Assembly (NCBI RefSeq): GCF_901933205.1
Contig: NC_044576.1
Coordinates: 10,015,024 to 10,079,023, forward strand
Direction of reading: 5' to 3'
Source: Camarhynchus parvulus
Lineage: Eukaryota > Chordata > Aves > Passeriformes > Thraupidae
Length of the DNA stretch: 64,000 bases
Each line of letters opens with the position of its first letter. Within the stretch, counting starts at the first letter, position 1. Positions 1 through 13,025 of this stretch are shown here, piece by piece. The position numbers were made by a program, and so were the translations under genes. The notes beneath the pieces are model-generated. The model saw only the letters and a program-made list of their open reading frames with translations. It did no database searches and was not told the DNA's origin.

Positions 1-1879
1 CATTTATATCAAGTTCTGCTTCCAGTACAAACAATAGAAGATTTTGATTACAATTCCAGTAAATATCAGCATTTTTCAGAGCTTTATTTTGAACTACAGA
101 TCATACAGTAAAACACTTCCTATTTGGAATTAAGAGATGTGCCCAAAACTCCCTTGAAATGCTTTTCAGCCACAAATCTGCTAAATGCCAGCGCTGCCAC
201 TCTCACAGAGCTGGCTGTAATTAAATAGACAATAAAATAGCTGTCACTATTGTACACAAAGCATCCACTTGGAACCATACTAATAGAAAAAGCAGAACTT
301 CATGTTCCAAAATGACCAGAAAACAGAATGTTTTATATTCTGCAATATCCCAAAGTAATCTACATGGTAATTTTTTTTAGAAAAGTCAAATTCCTTCCCA
401 AAGAAACATAGATGCTTTAAAAGAAATCCAATCAAACAAACCAAAACCACAAGACCCTTCCACTAAACAAAGGAAACAAACCTCTGATTAAATATGCTTA
501 ATTTGTTTTTTTCTTAATTTTCTAGTCTACTACATGTTCCTTGGGTCTCCAATTCTATTTTTTCAATAGTGCTTCAGAAGTACGTGGTTCTGTTGATTCT
601 ACTTAGGTACTTCAAAAACATAAGCATTTCTTTTCACAAAATCTAGCTTCTAAAAGCAAACTAATCTGTTGGCCTGTCAATGACCATGGTAATGCATTAG
701 GGAAAAAAATTAAAATAAAAAAATATGCTAATAGATAGCTTACATATCTTTAAGAATCAAATAATTCTATGCCTTTGGCATTTAGCTTTCTTAATATAAA
801 ATATTAATAAATATTTCGTAAGTAGAGAATTCCTATTCGCTAACAGAAAAAGTATTACTGTTTAATTTTGCTTTTTTCAAAGGCAAAAGAAGCTTGCCAA
901 GAGCTGGTCAGCCAACAGACTCAGAACCCTCTTCTTCCTCACACTGGCACTGCAGAATATTAATTCTCCAGGTCACTTCTGTACCCATGGTATATTCTTC
1001 CATCATGGTGAGGGGTGACTGACAGTGCCCTGCAAAGTGGAACAAACCACCAGAAGCAAGATGCTTCCCATTAAAAACTACAGCACTGCTCATTTCTGCT
1101 GCCCTCTATTAGCAAAGCAGCATTGGAAATTCTAATAAGAAAGCAACTAGAAAGCAAAGTGGCATTTCACTGAGAGGTTCAAAAAGGCCAGCTCACATAT
1201 TTAGGCTGTTTAGGAATGGAATTGCTGCATGGTCAGCACACAGAGCTGCCAGGGTTTCAAGTCCAGTCGCTCACCAGCATTTCCAAATGACAGCCACAGG
1301 CCCACACTGATTTTTGTTGTTTGTTTTATCAGAGACCACCTACTCAAAAACCAGATCAATAAAAGGAATTTACAAGGAATTTTTTCATTATATTATATTA
1401 TTATTACTATTTTAGCTCCATATGAGGAACTCCTGTATAATTTATTCCCTTTCACTGAGGCAGTTACTTAATCCCAGCCCTACACTCATCTTGAAATCTG
1501 TAAAGCACAATCCTGACTGGCACAGGTAACCAGAGTTCTGCTGAGATTAACTTAAAAATATTTCAGTGGTTACAATGTAATTTTTTAATTACTATCAAAA
1601 AATGCTTGAAATAGCTGAATAATTGAACAAAAGAGTCTTTATAAAAATCAAAGAAAATTAAATTCACTGCAGCGCTATATGTCAAAGTGCATTTAGCAAA
1701 ACAAGGTAGCTAATTTGAATTTCTGTTATTACCTTGCAGGAAAGGAAGAGTTCCCAGCTATCTGCTTTGTTCAGTACAGTGTTACACTGATACACCATGA
1801 AGTTCAGGGGTAATTCGACTTTCTTCAAATATGAAAACAAAAAACTCCATAAGCATTAATGTCACCCCTTCCAGAAAGG

Positions 1880-2440
1880 GAAATAAACACATGGCACTCA
1901 AGTTCTCCACAGAGAACACTGCCCAAGGGCACGGTGCTGAACCTGTCTGTGGTCCTGGATCAGTCAGGGAAGGATGACAACCACCTGAATGGAATTCAGT
2001 TCTGACTGAGGATCAAAGAGCACTTCATAACTGAATTTTGTAATTGAAGTGAAGCACCACGAGCTGCACTTGAGTTGGTCTTGCCAGGCTTTGTGCTCCC
2101 TGATCAGAGGAACCAGCAGAGCCCAGAACACAAAATCAGAGAGAGGACAGAACCCCAGGTGTGCTGGCTTAGCCAGCAGCACATCCAGATGATCAGGCTG
2201 CAGAAGGATCAATATCCTCAGAACCTGATCCTGTAGAAGTGCCCTGTGTGCATGGAGTCTGTACCTTCTATCTTTAACTCCAGCCCAAAACTCTGGTGCT
2301 TCCCAAATGGGCTCAGAATTGAAATGGGCTCTCCCTTCCCCCCCAAATGAAGGTATCTGTGAAGTCCTTGCTGTCACCTCTGCATTGTAAACCACATCAA
2401 ATACCCAAATACCCAGTCCCAATGCCACTCTAAGTAGGAA
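1880..2440. other. GC-richer intronic patch with a 154-codon chance-like frame
   Basis: The base composition rises here and a minus-strand frame at 1964-2428 stays open for 154 codons. The translation has no signal peptide or repeats, no catalytic motif that I recognise and no splice context. Frames of this length are expected about once by chance in a window of this size. I see no transposon hallmark. Confidence 0.5.
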
Positions 2441-5400
2441 TTAACCCTGAAATAGGGACAACAAACCAAATTGTGGACACTGCAGCTCCAAAGGAATCTC
2501 CCAGAACATTGCTGCCATATGTGGCATCAAAACATCTAATTTAAGATTCATGTATTCTTTTTAGATCTAATTTATACACTGCCAACGAACTGATCCTTAG
2601 CAAACCTTATGCATTCAGCAATGCAGAGTAGCACAGAAACATGCACAGAGGTCAGGTAACTTGAAAGAAGACTCAATATGAATCTTTTTTCTTGCAATAT
2701 ACAGCATATTTATGATATGGAACATCTGCAGAGACCTGCACATATACAAAAACGTAAATATTTTCCTAGACTGTAGATATGAAAAAAGCTTGAAATAATA
2801 GAGGAAAGGCCTTAAATCTAAGCACAGGGAGGAAAAAGAGAAAAACATTATGCAAGAGCAATTTTGGAACAAGGTATCTTTAGAGCTCACTGGTTAGAGG
2901 CTTTGATGGCCCTAGATAACCTTTAACCCTCAAAGCTATACAAGAATAAAACTTCACTAAACTTCCAAGTGCAAATATATCCTAATCTAATTATTCTGGG
3001 TGCGTTCATAGAATTCTTATGCAGCCTAGAGCTTAAAATATTTTGTGTTTGTGGCAGCAGATGGGCTCTATTTCTTGATAAATTTGGTTTGGATGAAAGA
3101 TAATGTCTAAAACTAGAACATTACAACACATACCTTTAAATGTAAAAATGTGAGATGACCTTTTATGTGTCATGTCTGCACAATACGCTGTCAAGTTGTT
3201 AAAAGATGCAGAATACAGGGAATAGGGTAAAAAGTATAAGCAAACCAAAGGCACACTGCTTTCTTAGCATTTATAAAAGACACAAATCAATTTTGAGATT
3301 CTCTGTCCACAGCAAGAGGTAACTTTCTATAGCATAAAACATTGGTAAAAATCCATAGAGATACTATAGATTTTCACAACAATTAAAAATGTGGCAAATA
3401 ATGCAAATGTTTTGCAAAACACGTATTCTTTTTTTAAATCAGAACGTAATTTTATACTGCTGATGCATACAAATTATGTAAGTGAGCAGTGATTCTTGCA
3501 GTATACTAATAAATATAATTTGAAACTCTGCTCAAGAAGCAGGAACTGCCAATAAAACCTATCCCCAAACTGTATCACCTCCAAAAATATGAAATTATCT
3601 CTATGGAAAAACACTACCTACATGCTCTTGCTCTTCTTCATGTGGCATAAGGGCAGTTTTCAGGCTGTAGAGTTGTCAAAAATTTAATTTGTGACTGAAA
3701 AACTAAATTAATTCCTGAAGAGGCTGTGGAGAAGAAATACAGACTGCAGAAGATAGGGGCTGTTAAACACTACAGAATCCTTGACTTTCTGGAACAATCC
3801 TACACATTGGAAAAGTTAGATGTGCTGTCTATCACATCCTGCTTCCCTGTGGCATAATTTTTTGCTCCCTGTAACCAAGTTACATGGAGCTCTACAGCAA
3901 ATCAAACTTCTTGCTATTCACAGCGTAAAATAAAATAAAAATCTCCACAATGACTAGCAGTGCTAAAGCTACAAGAAACAAATTCCCTCAGGCAAGAAAG
4001 TCACAGCTCATTTTTTACCAGCACAGAACAAGCTAATAGTGTTTAAAGGAAGCCAACAGTCCATCAGAATTGCTGCTCTCAGCAGATGAGCGTGCTCACA
4101 TCCATGGCTGGGCAGCAGCCTCTGAGACACACTGAATTTAACCATAATCAGCACACAGAAGCTCGATTTTAATCCATTAAAACGTGCAAGGCCACTGCAC
4201 AACAGTAGCAGTGTCCTTGCCACATGGTTCATCAGAGGAATAAATTGAGTCAACTTTGGTAATAAAATGCAAAGTGTGAAGTTACAATTTACTGATATTT
4301 ATTGCTTAACATTTCTTCTTCTTGAAGCAAAAGTGGTTTAGTTTTGAGTTAGTGGTGTGTTCAGCAGAATTTCAACAGGGTACTTTTGACCTTAGGAACT
4401 TCAATCAGGCAGTGCTCACTAATTACTCTGTTCAGATTTGAGGAAGAATGCGACCACGGGAGCCACTGTCCCTCAGAAAGACCCCCAGGCCACAGGGTGT
4501 CACAGCTCATGCTGATAATGTCAATGTGCAATTCTCTGCATCCAGTTCTCTGTTAAGTCATCACCTACCTTTGCTAAATTCACCTTCAGCAATTTCAAGC
4601 CAGCTTGGCTGATTTTGAACAGATAGGATTTTTCACACATGGCATCACAACCTCCAAACACGGAGGCTTTTCACCTCAGGTCTTTTCAAAAAACCTGCAT
4701 GATCAAGCCCTAAGTAATCAGGAAAGAATAAAAATCAAGCACTCAGATATTCACAGAACCATAATCTGGGCAACAACTCTAACTCAGTAGTTCAGACCCC
4801 ATGAGCTCATAATCCAAGGTGATGGTAAATCCTCTGACAGTCACGCTAAAACACAAAATACAGAAGGCAAGGTTTGCTCCCTCTGACTTGAACGAAACAC
4901 AAGCACTAAAAAAAACTAATTGTTTGAAATACGTCAGCACTGCAGTCAAATCACAGCAACAAAATCTCAGAGAAAAGGCTGTCCTGCAGTGGTGAAGCTC
5001 TGCAAGGCAAGGAGAAGCCATCAGCCTCAGTGTCACTGCTGAATTCACAGCTTCCCATTGTGTAAGATCAGCAAATCAAACACAGGCAGGAGATGTCAGC
5101 CCCTGAAAGCCACACAGGCTCCAGCAGGAGAGGCAAGGGCAGGCTCGGTGCTGGTAATGAAGCTGGGTGCTGAGCCCTCCCTTAAGTAAGCAGAAGAAAT
5201 CAATATAACTGAATTCTGTAGCTATTTCCATGCTCTCAGAAATGAATCTGCTTGTGCTAGGGGCTTTCACATGGGGGATTACTGGAATTAAAACAGAAAC
5301 CTTTTATTCATGAAATAAGTGGATAAGTGTTGAAATTATAACAGAAACCTTTGAGGTTGAGACCTAATAGTATGTCTGGAAGGAGCCCTTATCTTTTCCA

Positions 5401-6089
5401 GTGTGAAATAAGTCTAAATTAAAATGATTCTATAGTTCAGGCAGCTCAAATCAAGTACCAAAGAGAATTGATCCCTCCTCCTACTTGCAGTAATTCAGAT
5501 CAATGCCAGTGGATAAAAGCCCAGACATGCCTTCCACTGAATAAAGCACCATGGGCCAGGAGGACTGAAATGCATCGTGCCTGACACCTCAGCCTCTGAT
5601 GAAAGGGTGGATTCTTGCACAAGACATTCTCTTGACCCTTCACATCCCTTCTACACGGCTGAAAAAACAAGGCACCTAACCTATTATTTCATCTCCAGAA
5701 TTGTTTATGTGCTCTCAAAGAGAGGCGGGCACTTACCCAGCAGAGGCAAATTACCAGGCAGCAATAGATACAATACTGCACAGACACACAACAAACTGGC
5801 ACACAGCCCAGAACCCTACAGAGAAAATAATAGTTTTGGGTCTGAAAGCCTCAGAAGACCATCAGGGTTTTGCACCAAAGAACAGCAACAGGAAACTAAC
5901 TGTTCTGTAGTCTTGAACTTTTATTTGGCAGCGGAGGCTGGCTTATAGGTTACAAATTACACATTTACAACAGTTTATTAAAATTTGCCTACAAAATAAT
6001 GAATGTAAATTCTTAAAGTCTCCTGCTTATCCAAACAGTAGGTTGAAGCTCAGCCCTTGCAAACTGCATCATTTGCTTCTCTTACACAG

Positions 6090-6202
6090 TATGCACCAAC
6101 AGGCTGGAAGCTGGGACTGAGGTATTCCAGGGATTAAAGAAAGCCTGTGATGTTCAGACAAAGCTCTTGGCCACCATGGGCGACAATTTATTAGTTCTGT
6201 TG
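6090..6202 (+). other. Exon-like segment on the strand opposite NRG3
   Basis: A pyrimidine-rich acceptor (TTTGCTTCTCTTACACAG, ending 6089) and a donor (TTG then GTAAGG at 6203) bracket 113 bp. One frame stays open through it: two bases plus 37 codons, beginning CTNRLEAGTE and ending DNLLVLL. That frame is open from 6047 to the TGA at 6215-6217. The other two frames contain stops. The peptide is rich in Leu, Lys, Glu and Asp like real protein, but I do not recognise it. A perfect GCCACCATGG Kozak context lies inside (6170-6179). It could be an exon of an antisense or nested transcript, a relic of an old insertion, or chance. Confidence 0.22.
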
Positions 6203-6596
6203 GTAAGGGAACACTGAGGAGTGTTCTGATAAAATGCTGTGTACATCAATAAACAGTCAAAACAGAAATGTGTGTGATTCACGTTTTGTTTAACACGCAA
6301 GGAAAGCTCCCCTGGATGGAATTTTCCACGTGTGTCACTGCCTGCAGCTTCATTGCACTTGGAAATGATTATTTTTTCCTAAATGGAAGAAACACAAACA
6401 AAACCCACATGTATGATACAGACCACTGAAATATATTATTTGTTTCTCATTTTTTTGTTTAGTGCAGACATTTCTACTGCTGACTTAACAGGACAGTCAC
6501 AGCCTGATTTTCCAGAAACATGGACATTTGCCTTTAAGGGAGTTCAGGGCTTTTTTCCAGAAAGTTAAGAAAAATAAGCATAAAATAGGCATAGGC

Positions 6597-6664
6597 TCAC
6601 ACACACACTATATATATATATATATATATGTGCATATATATATGTATGTATATTGTGTTGTATA
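6597..6664. repeat. Compound (CA)n/(TA)n microsatellite
   Basis: A run of CA units is followed by about eleven uninterrupted TA units, then TGTG, another block of TA units, TATG units and TTGTGTTG. The order CA, then TA, then TG makes the whole block roughly self-complementary, so it could fold into an imperfect hairpin or cruciform. It is likely length-variable among individuals. Confidence 0.95.
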
Positions 6665-7595
6665 CAAGAACACAAAAAATTCCAGAAGTAGATTAGAATG
6701 ACAAACTTTAGTACAGGAAATAACCCAAAGGATTTCCTCTCAGTATTTCACATAATTGACTTCTTCCAGTAGTACAATCCAAGCAACAACTATTTGTGCA
6801 ATAACAACAATGTTCAAAATTCAGGCACAGGTTCATATCTGACACCTGAAGTCCATTTACCATAAGAAAAAAATATGTCAAGAAATCTATCCTGCCAAAA
6901 TCCTCAGTACTACATGCAGTGGCAACATACCTGGTTATCACATAGAGCATGATGAACAAAATAGTGCCTTTCCAAAAAAAGAGAAGAAACCCCCACCACT
7001 GAACTGGACAACAAAATGAGAGCAGAAAAAATAATTTTAAAAAATGGGAGTATTTTCTACATTAAAAGGCCTCACCCCTTGATTATCTCATGCAGTGCAA
7101 TGTCTAACTGAATTTACAAAAGTCAATTCCATGGAGAAGGAAGAAGAAAAAAAATTGATGTAAATAAAACTCCTGACAAAGGTTTTTAAAGACTCTTGCT
7201 AAATACACCCTAGAAAGAAGACAGTGGTGAGATGAAGATCATTACAATTGCCAGAGTGAATTTCAAACAAGTTTGTGAAAAGGCTGAGACTGCACACAGG
7301 GAACTGAACACAAAGCATTCCCCATTCCCAAAGCCAAGAGGAAGAGAGGTAAAAACAGATACAGATGTAAAACTACTGCATACATAAAACCCCACAATTA
7401 AATTGTGGAGGATTTGGGGATTTAGACTCTCACCTGCTGTCCCTGGAGCACATAAATATACTCACATAACCTAAGTTAAACCCTACAATTTCCCTGAGAC
7501 TAGTTAGAACTAACTTTGTTAGTATATTTAATTTCAAATTAAATGTTGTCTAAATGTCACCATGTGGTGATGACACTGACAGAAATGCAAAAATT

Positions 7596-7608
7596 AAAAA
7601 AAAAAAAA
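7596..7608 (+). repeat. Poly(A) tract
   Basis: Thirteen A residues are followed by CAAAAACAAC. This is a simple tract in intron 2. Confidence 0.9.
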
Positions 7609-10600
7609 CAAAAACAACTCAAAATTAGGAACAAATTGAAACTATAAATCCACTTTATGAAGTCTATATGTTCTTTTCACAGTAAATCTAATTAAATGTG
7701 TAACTGCAGCAACCATTGTCACAGAATGTAATTCACCTTAAAAAGAAACAATTGTAATGCTTTTAAATTTAGACCCTGAATGAACAAGTAAGTTGTTTCT
7801 CTTCAATGAATGGTGCTACTAAAAGCAGAGGTGTATTTGAACATGGTCAAAGTTGGCTGTCACAGGTCTGGCCACACACAGCTGTCCTAGCATTGCCAGA
7901 GCAACAAAGTGAACACCAAAACATCAGAAGTTGTATTTATTTCATAGGGAACTGCTGCTCCTTGGTGTGTTTCTTCTGGGAGATTCACCTGATCAAATAC
8001 ACTCAAATCATGTGTGATAGAACTGAGCAGCAAGGCAGAAATTTTGTATTAATGCTCTCTTTGTTCTTCCTAAAAAGACTGGGGAAAATGTGGGAATCAG
8101 CATCTCTTAGATGGTAATTCCCATCCTTTCATCTTTTCAGTGACTATTATGAATAATATTGATTTTTATATAAATATTCAGCTGCTCTGGACATTCTCTG
8201 CATAATAGTGGCAATATATATTTGCATCTGTTGACTCAGAGGACACCAAACTTTTGCCAGTTGTGATCAAAGTAGATTTATAATCCTACCCATTTCTTTC
8301 CAAAAAAAGGAAGAAAGGTAACCCTCCCTCCCCCAAGCTAAACCTCCAATACCAAAAAGTGAAAAAAAAAAGTTTTGACAAGAGGTTATAGACCTGCATC
8401 CCCCTTCAAACCTTGACTCTCCTTCTGATATTTCTTTCATCACTCATGTGTAGGGAATTAATGAAATCTAATCCTATCAAGTAATAAAGACCTGTGGTTT
8501 CTTAAAGTACCTTATGCAGAAAGGGTTACGTTGGACATCATGAGTAAATACTCTTCTACAAAATAACATATTTATTGTAAACTAACTATAGATAGGAAGC
8601 AGGGCTCTATAAAACTCCTCATTTCCATCTAAACAGCATCAGGGGGCTGGACTCTGCCTTTGTGACAAAACTCTCTAACGGTCCAAAAGGAAATTACTCT
8701 GGGGAGGTGTTGGATTCAGTCAAGTACAGAAGAGCACAACTACCTTTAAACACATGATATTTTCAGTGATATAAGACAAGCCACCTGTAGGAATTTACAC
8801 AAATCATCAAATGATTTGTATTTTCCATTTTTCTTGAGTACTTGCCCTGTAAACATCAGATGATCTCATCTATCATACTGAGACATCTTAGATAGCGTAA
8901 TAATTTCTGGACTACAGAACTGAAATTCCTGAAATTCATTTTAGATTATAAAGAGTTAGAACTCGATTTCAAATAAATGCTGCTCTCAAATTTACTAGCA
9001 CTTCTTTCTGTTTCTTTTTTTGAAACCCCAGTAGCATTTCACAAAGAAAGAGTAATAGTAAGAGGTTAAATTAGCAATAAAGGCTATATTTCTTTAGGAG
9101 CCAGAGCAGGAAATAAAACCCAGGAGTCCTACATGCTCATCAGTAGTCAATGTGTCTGCTCAAAGAATAACAAGGGGGAAAAAAATCAAAGTAAATGTAA
9201 ATTACTTTGCCTCAAATTAGATACACATACTGTATTTTTTTTTCCAAGATGGGACATAGAAAAAATAATGAAGCTTCTTTTCAGCAAACTAAACAGTAAT
9301 ACCCCTGGATGACACTATCTCACTGTACTCCTCTCCACAAGTGTTTTCTACATAGACACAACTCCATATCAAAAATAACAGCTGAATATAATGTCAAATG
9401 TTTGCTCTCAGTTTTCTTTCACTTCATACTATATCCAGATGAAATATGTATACACACAGAAAGGTATGTTGGGTAAATAAATTTATATCTTGTATCAAAT
9501 AATTACTGAGCATAAAAATACCATCCAGAGTGGCTTTCTAATTTTTCGGCTCAAAGGGGAATTGTTTCCATTTTAAAATACTGCTGTATTTTACAATACT
9601 ACTCCCACCAGGAGCACAAGCACAGTCCTAACTCACCCATGGGCATCTCGTTCTTTGCGCTCACTTGCTTATTTTCCTGAAGAAAACTTATTATCTTTAA
9701 TTTGTCCATAAGAACCTAAAACTAATCTCAATAGTTTACATGGAAAGCTGCTCAATGCGAATCTCCCCCGCTCCTATTTTAAATGTTAATTTGACATTAT
9801 GCAAATATTAAAAATTGTGTGCCCTTTTTTTGCTATTGGCAATAGTTTTTTACAACTAAAAGCTTAAATTGGCTTCTTTTGATCTAAAAGGCATAGATTA
9901 AACAACTAATAGGTAAAATCAGATTAGATGCACTGCATCTACCTTGCTAATTGACAAAGACCTGGATTAGAGATTGAGAATGCAATGGTCAAATCCCTTG
10001 TTATCCTCTCACAGCATCTGGCTTTAAAGCCAGATTACCTGATGTGTATCTAAAGGAACAACATTGATACCAACCTGTCTATTGTAAGGTTTATTTATGT
10101 TTCCCTGGGAGATTCAGGTGGGGCTGTTAAGGAAATAGAGCTGGGAAGCATTGAAGCAGTGTGATTTTGGAATCAGTAATTGAAACTATATATTAGTAAT
10201 TCATATGGAAGAATTCTTTAATTTTACAAACATAACAAAAATAGCAGGAAATCTCCTTAGGCAAAGGGAGAACTTACTTGACTGCAGAAGAAAGGACAGA
10301 ACAGGCTGTACAAGTTCCCCAGAAAAAACTCAGCTGCCAAGGAAAAGCTGCAAACTGTTTTTGACACCTCATAACACTTCCCTCATACCTCTGCTTTTTA
10401 CAACAAATGATTCTTCCAGACTCCAGAGACAAGCTATTGAATATAGACAGGGCCAAGCCTACTTGTACTGAAATCTTTCTCTCCCAGACTAGAAACCTGA
10501 TGTGTGATTCTGCCACAATTTCAGAAGGCAGAAACAGCTCTGCTCCTCATTTATGGGAAATGGAAGCTTTTAATGTTTGTAGGGGAATGCCACAGCATGC

Positions 10601-12639
10601 ACTGGCCATGAGCGCTGAGAACTTCTCATGAACACATCTGCACAAAAATACTAATATTGCTTTATGAGAGACAGAGATTAAATTTGTTCATGGCCTGAAA
10701 ACCAACTAGTGTCAGTTCAACATTTCATTTCTTCAAGACAATGAACTTTTTTTTTAACTACTGAAAAACTTTTTTTATTCTCATGTAGAAGCTTCAGTCT
10801 AATGGAATTTAGATAAATGGATAAACTTGTTCACCGGTGTAAGTGTGAAACCCAGCCACAGCCTCCCTACTGCTCAATCCTCCATTTAAAAATATTTTTT
10901 TTGGTGGTAATGAAGACCAAGTAATCCTACAACCTGAAGAGAAGCTTTGCACCAGTGTCCACATTTTGTATGAACGCTTGCTAGCTTTGTCAATTTTTAA
11001 GATAAAATCTGAGAGATAAAACTCAAAAAAGGATGTAAATACCTATCTACAAAACATTCATGCCCAATATTCTGGCTAAATTGATATGCAATTTTCGCTT
11101 CCATTTTTTTTTGCTTTTTAAGGAAAAGCATTAAGTTAATCCTCTTCTAAAGTTCAGTATATCCATGTGTTAACACAGGTAATTCCCAATGGACCTGAGA
11201 TTTCATTAGCAGCTGTTTAAATACTTATTCAACAAACTGCATACACTTCACTTACTGAAATGTTCCCTAACCGGTGATTGGATTTTTGTCTCTCAGTCAC
11301 TCTATTAATTGCAGAAAACCACTGCAATTATGAAGATTAATGAAAAAAAGTGAGTTAGAAAATTCTTGGCACCAGACATATATGGCTGTGTGTCACTGGC
11401 ACATTGAGCCTCCGAGATTATTTGACAAAGTGAGATAATAAAAGTTACCATGCATAGGAGATGAGAGAGCTGCTTTTCTACCTGGGAAGGGTAGAAAAAT
11501 CACACATTTGCCAGTAACATGTGCAAAATAACTTCCCAAACCACATTTGTTAATACCATTCCAGAGAGAAGATGGAATACTTCACAACAGATATGAAAAA
11601 CCTCACATCAGAAACCTGAAGGCTATTTTCACACACAGAAATTCAGCAAAATGCAAATAATAACTTTGTGTGCCATGGTTTTTAAGGTACGTTGCTTGTA
11701 TTTTTCTAAGTACAAATATTTAAAGTTACAAAGATAAAAAACTAACAGGACTCCAAATGTAACAGGAAAGGATAGAATTTTTGTTATTTCAACTTAATTA
11801 TAGCAAAAGAGACTTTTTAAAATGAACATCATATTCCTTTGAAATATAGATTCTAAACTAAACACAAGCCAAATTTTAAATATACAAGAACACACTGATG
11901 GGGATGTTGATAGCAAATTGATAAAAGATTCTGGTTAAGTGATTATAAAATCAGTAATATAAAAAGAAAATTCACTTCGGGGTTTGCAAATTCCTCCCCA
12001 AAATTTCTACTTTGTTTCACAAGTTATTTATCTGTTCTTATTTTTCATAAATAACATGCTTGGGAAGGAGGTACCTTGTTTTGACCTAGCAAGGAAGACT
12101 GAAGAATTTAGCAGCATAAGCTCCATGCTAGGATCATCACAAAGTGTTAATTTGGCAAAATCAGCTCACAATAAAATCACAAATTAGTAATTCTGCTATG
12201 TAAAGATAAAATTTTCAAAAATGTGAACAAGAAGTTCTTTAGAGGATTTTTTCACCGACAGAAGAGATCACATGATCCCATTATAGGCAAAACCACATGA
12301 TCCATTTATAGGTAGAATTCCAGGGTATGAAGTCACATGCATCTTTGTCACTCTGTTTTGAGCTTTGTTACAAAGTCAGAAAGACACACACTGAACCCTC
12401 CAGTGAGTTTATGACTGATTTGTTTCATTTGGACAGATTTGTGTCCCAGAAAATAAATTATCTTAACTCCTTGGTTGGATAGAATTGCTGCAAAAATCAG
12501 ATAAATGGAAATAACTTGCATTTATTGTCATTCTGGTTTCATTCAAATCTGAAATTCTGTGAAAAAAAATTCATATGGATGAGGCACTTTACAATACATA
12601 AATAATCATCCAGTACAAAACTGAGAGCCCCATTATTAA

Positions 12640-13025
12640 CCCTCAAAGCCCTGTTTACCTGAATGATTTCACCAAGACCCCCCCTTGTCCGGCTAACAAA
12701 CCAGGATCCTGCACCCTGGTCACAAACCTTTTCTCACTGGTTCAGCACGCGCAGAAATCTCTTGATTCCATCACTCCATTGAGCTGCTGCCATGACTGAA
12801 CAACCAGTGCTAGGGGCTGGATTTTCTGCAAACTGCAGCAGCTGCAGGTTATGTGTGACAGCCCCAGGGGTGACCCTGATCCTACACACATCAGCTGTTT
12901 TCCACCCTGATTTTAGCTACAAGCTGCAGGACCCCAGGTCCTTCCAGCCAACCACAAGCTTCTCCCACTTAACCTTCCAGTCAGCTGAGACCTCCCCAGG
13001 TAATCAGGATTGCTGGTAAATTTAA
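12640..13025. other. GC-richer intronic patch, unassigned
   Basis: This stretch is C- and G-richer than its surroundings and contains CAGCAGCTGCAGG-like sequence. A 75-codon plus-strand frame (12792-13019) has no recognised domain. I find no splice sites, terminal repeats or CR1 similarity to explain it. Confidence 0.4.

Noticed and set aside
1964..2428. 154-codon minus-strand frame as a gene
   Set aside because: No domain, signal or splice context. It lies in a GC-richer patch where stops are rarer.
5420..5440. CR1 tail-like ATGATTCTATAG
   Set aside because: Neither flank shows the CR1 3' body; a single octamer-like match is expected by chance.
5577..5948. 123-codon plus-strand frame
   Set aside because: It begins at GTG with no ATG. 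A second overlapping frame is also open. The composition is unremarkable and the peptide is not recognised.
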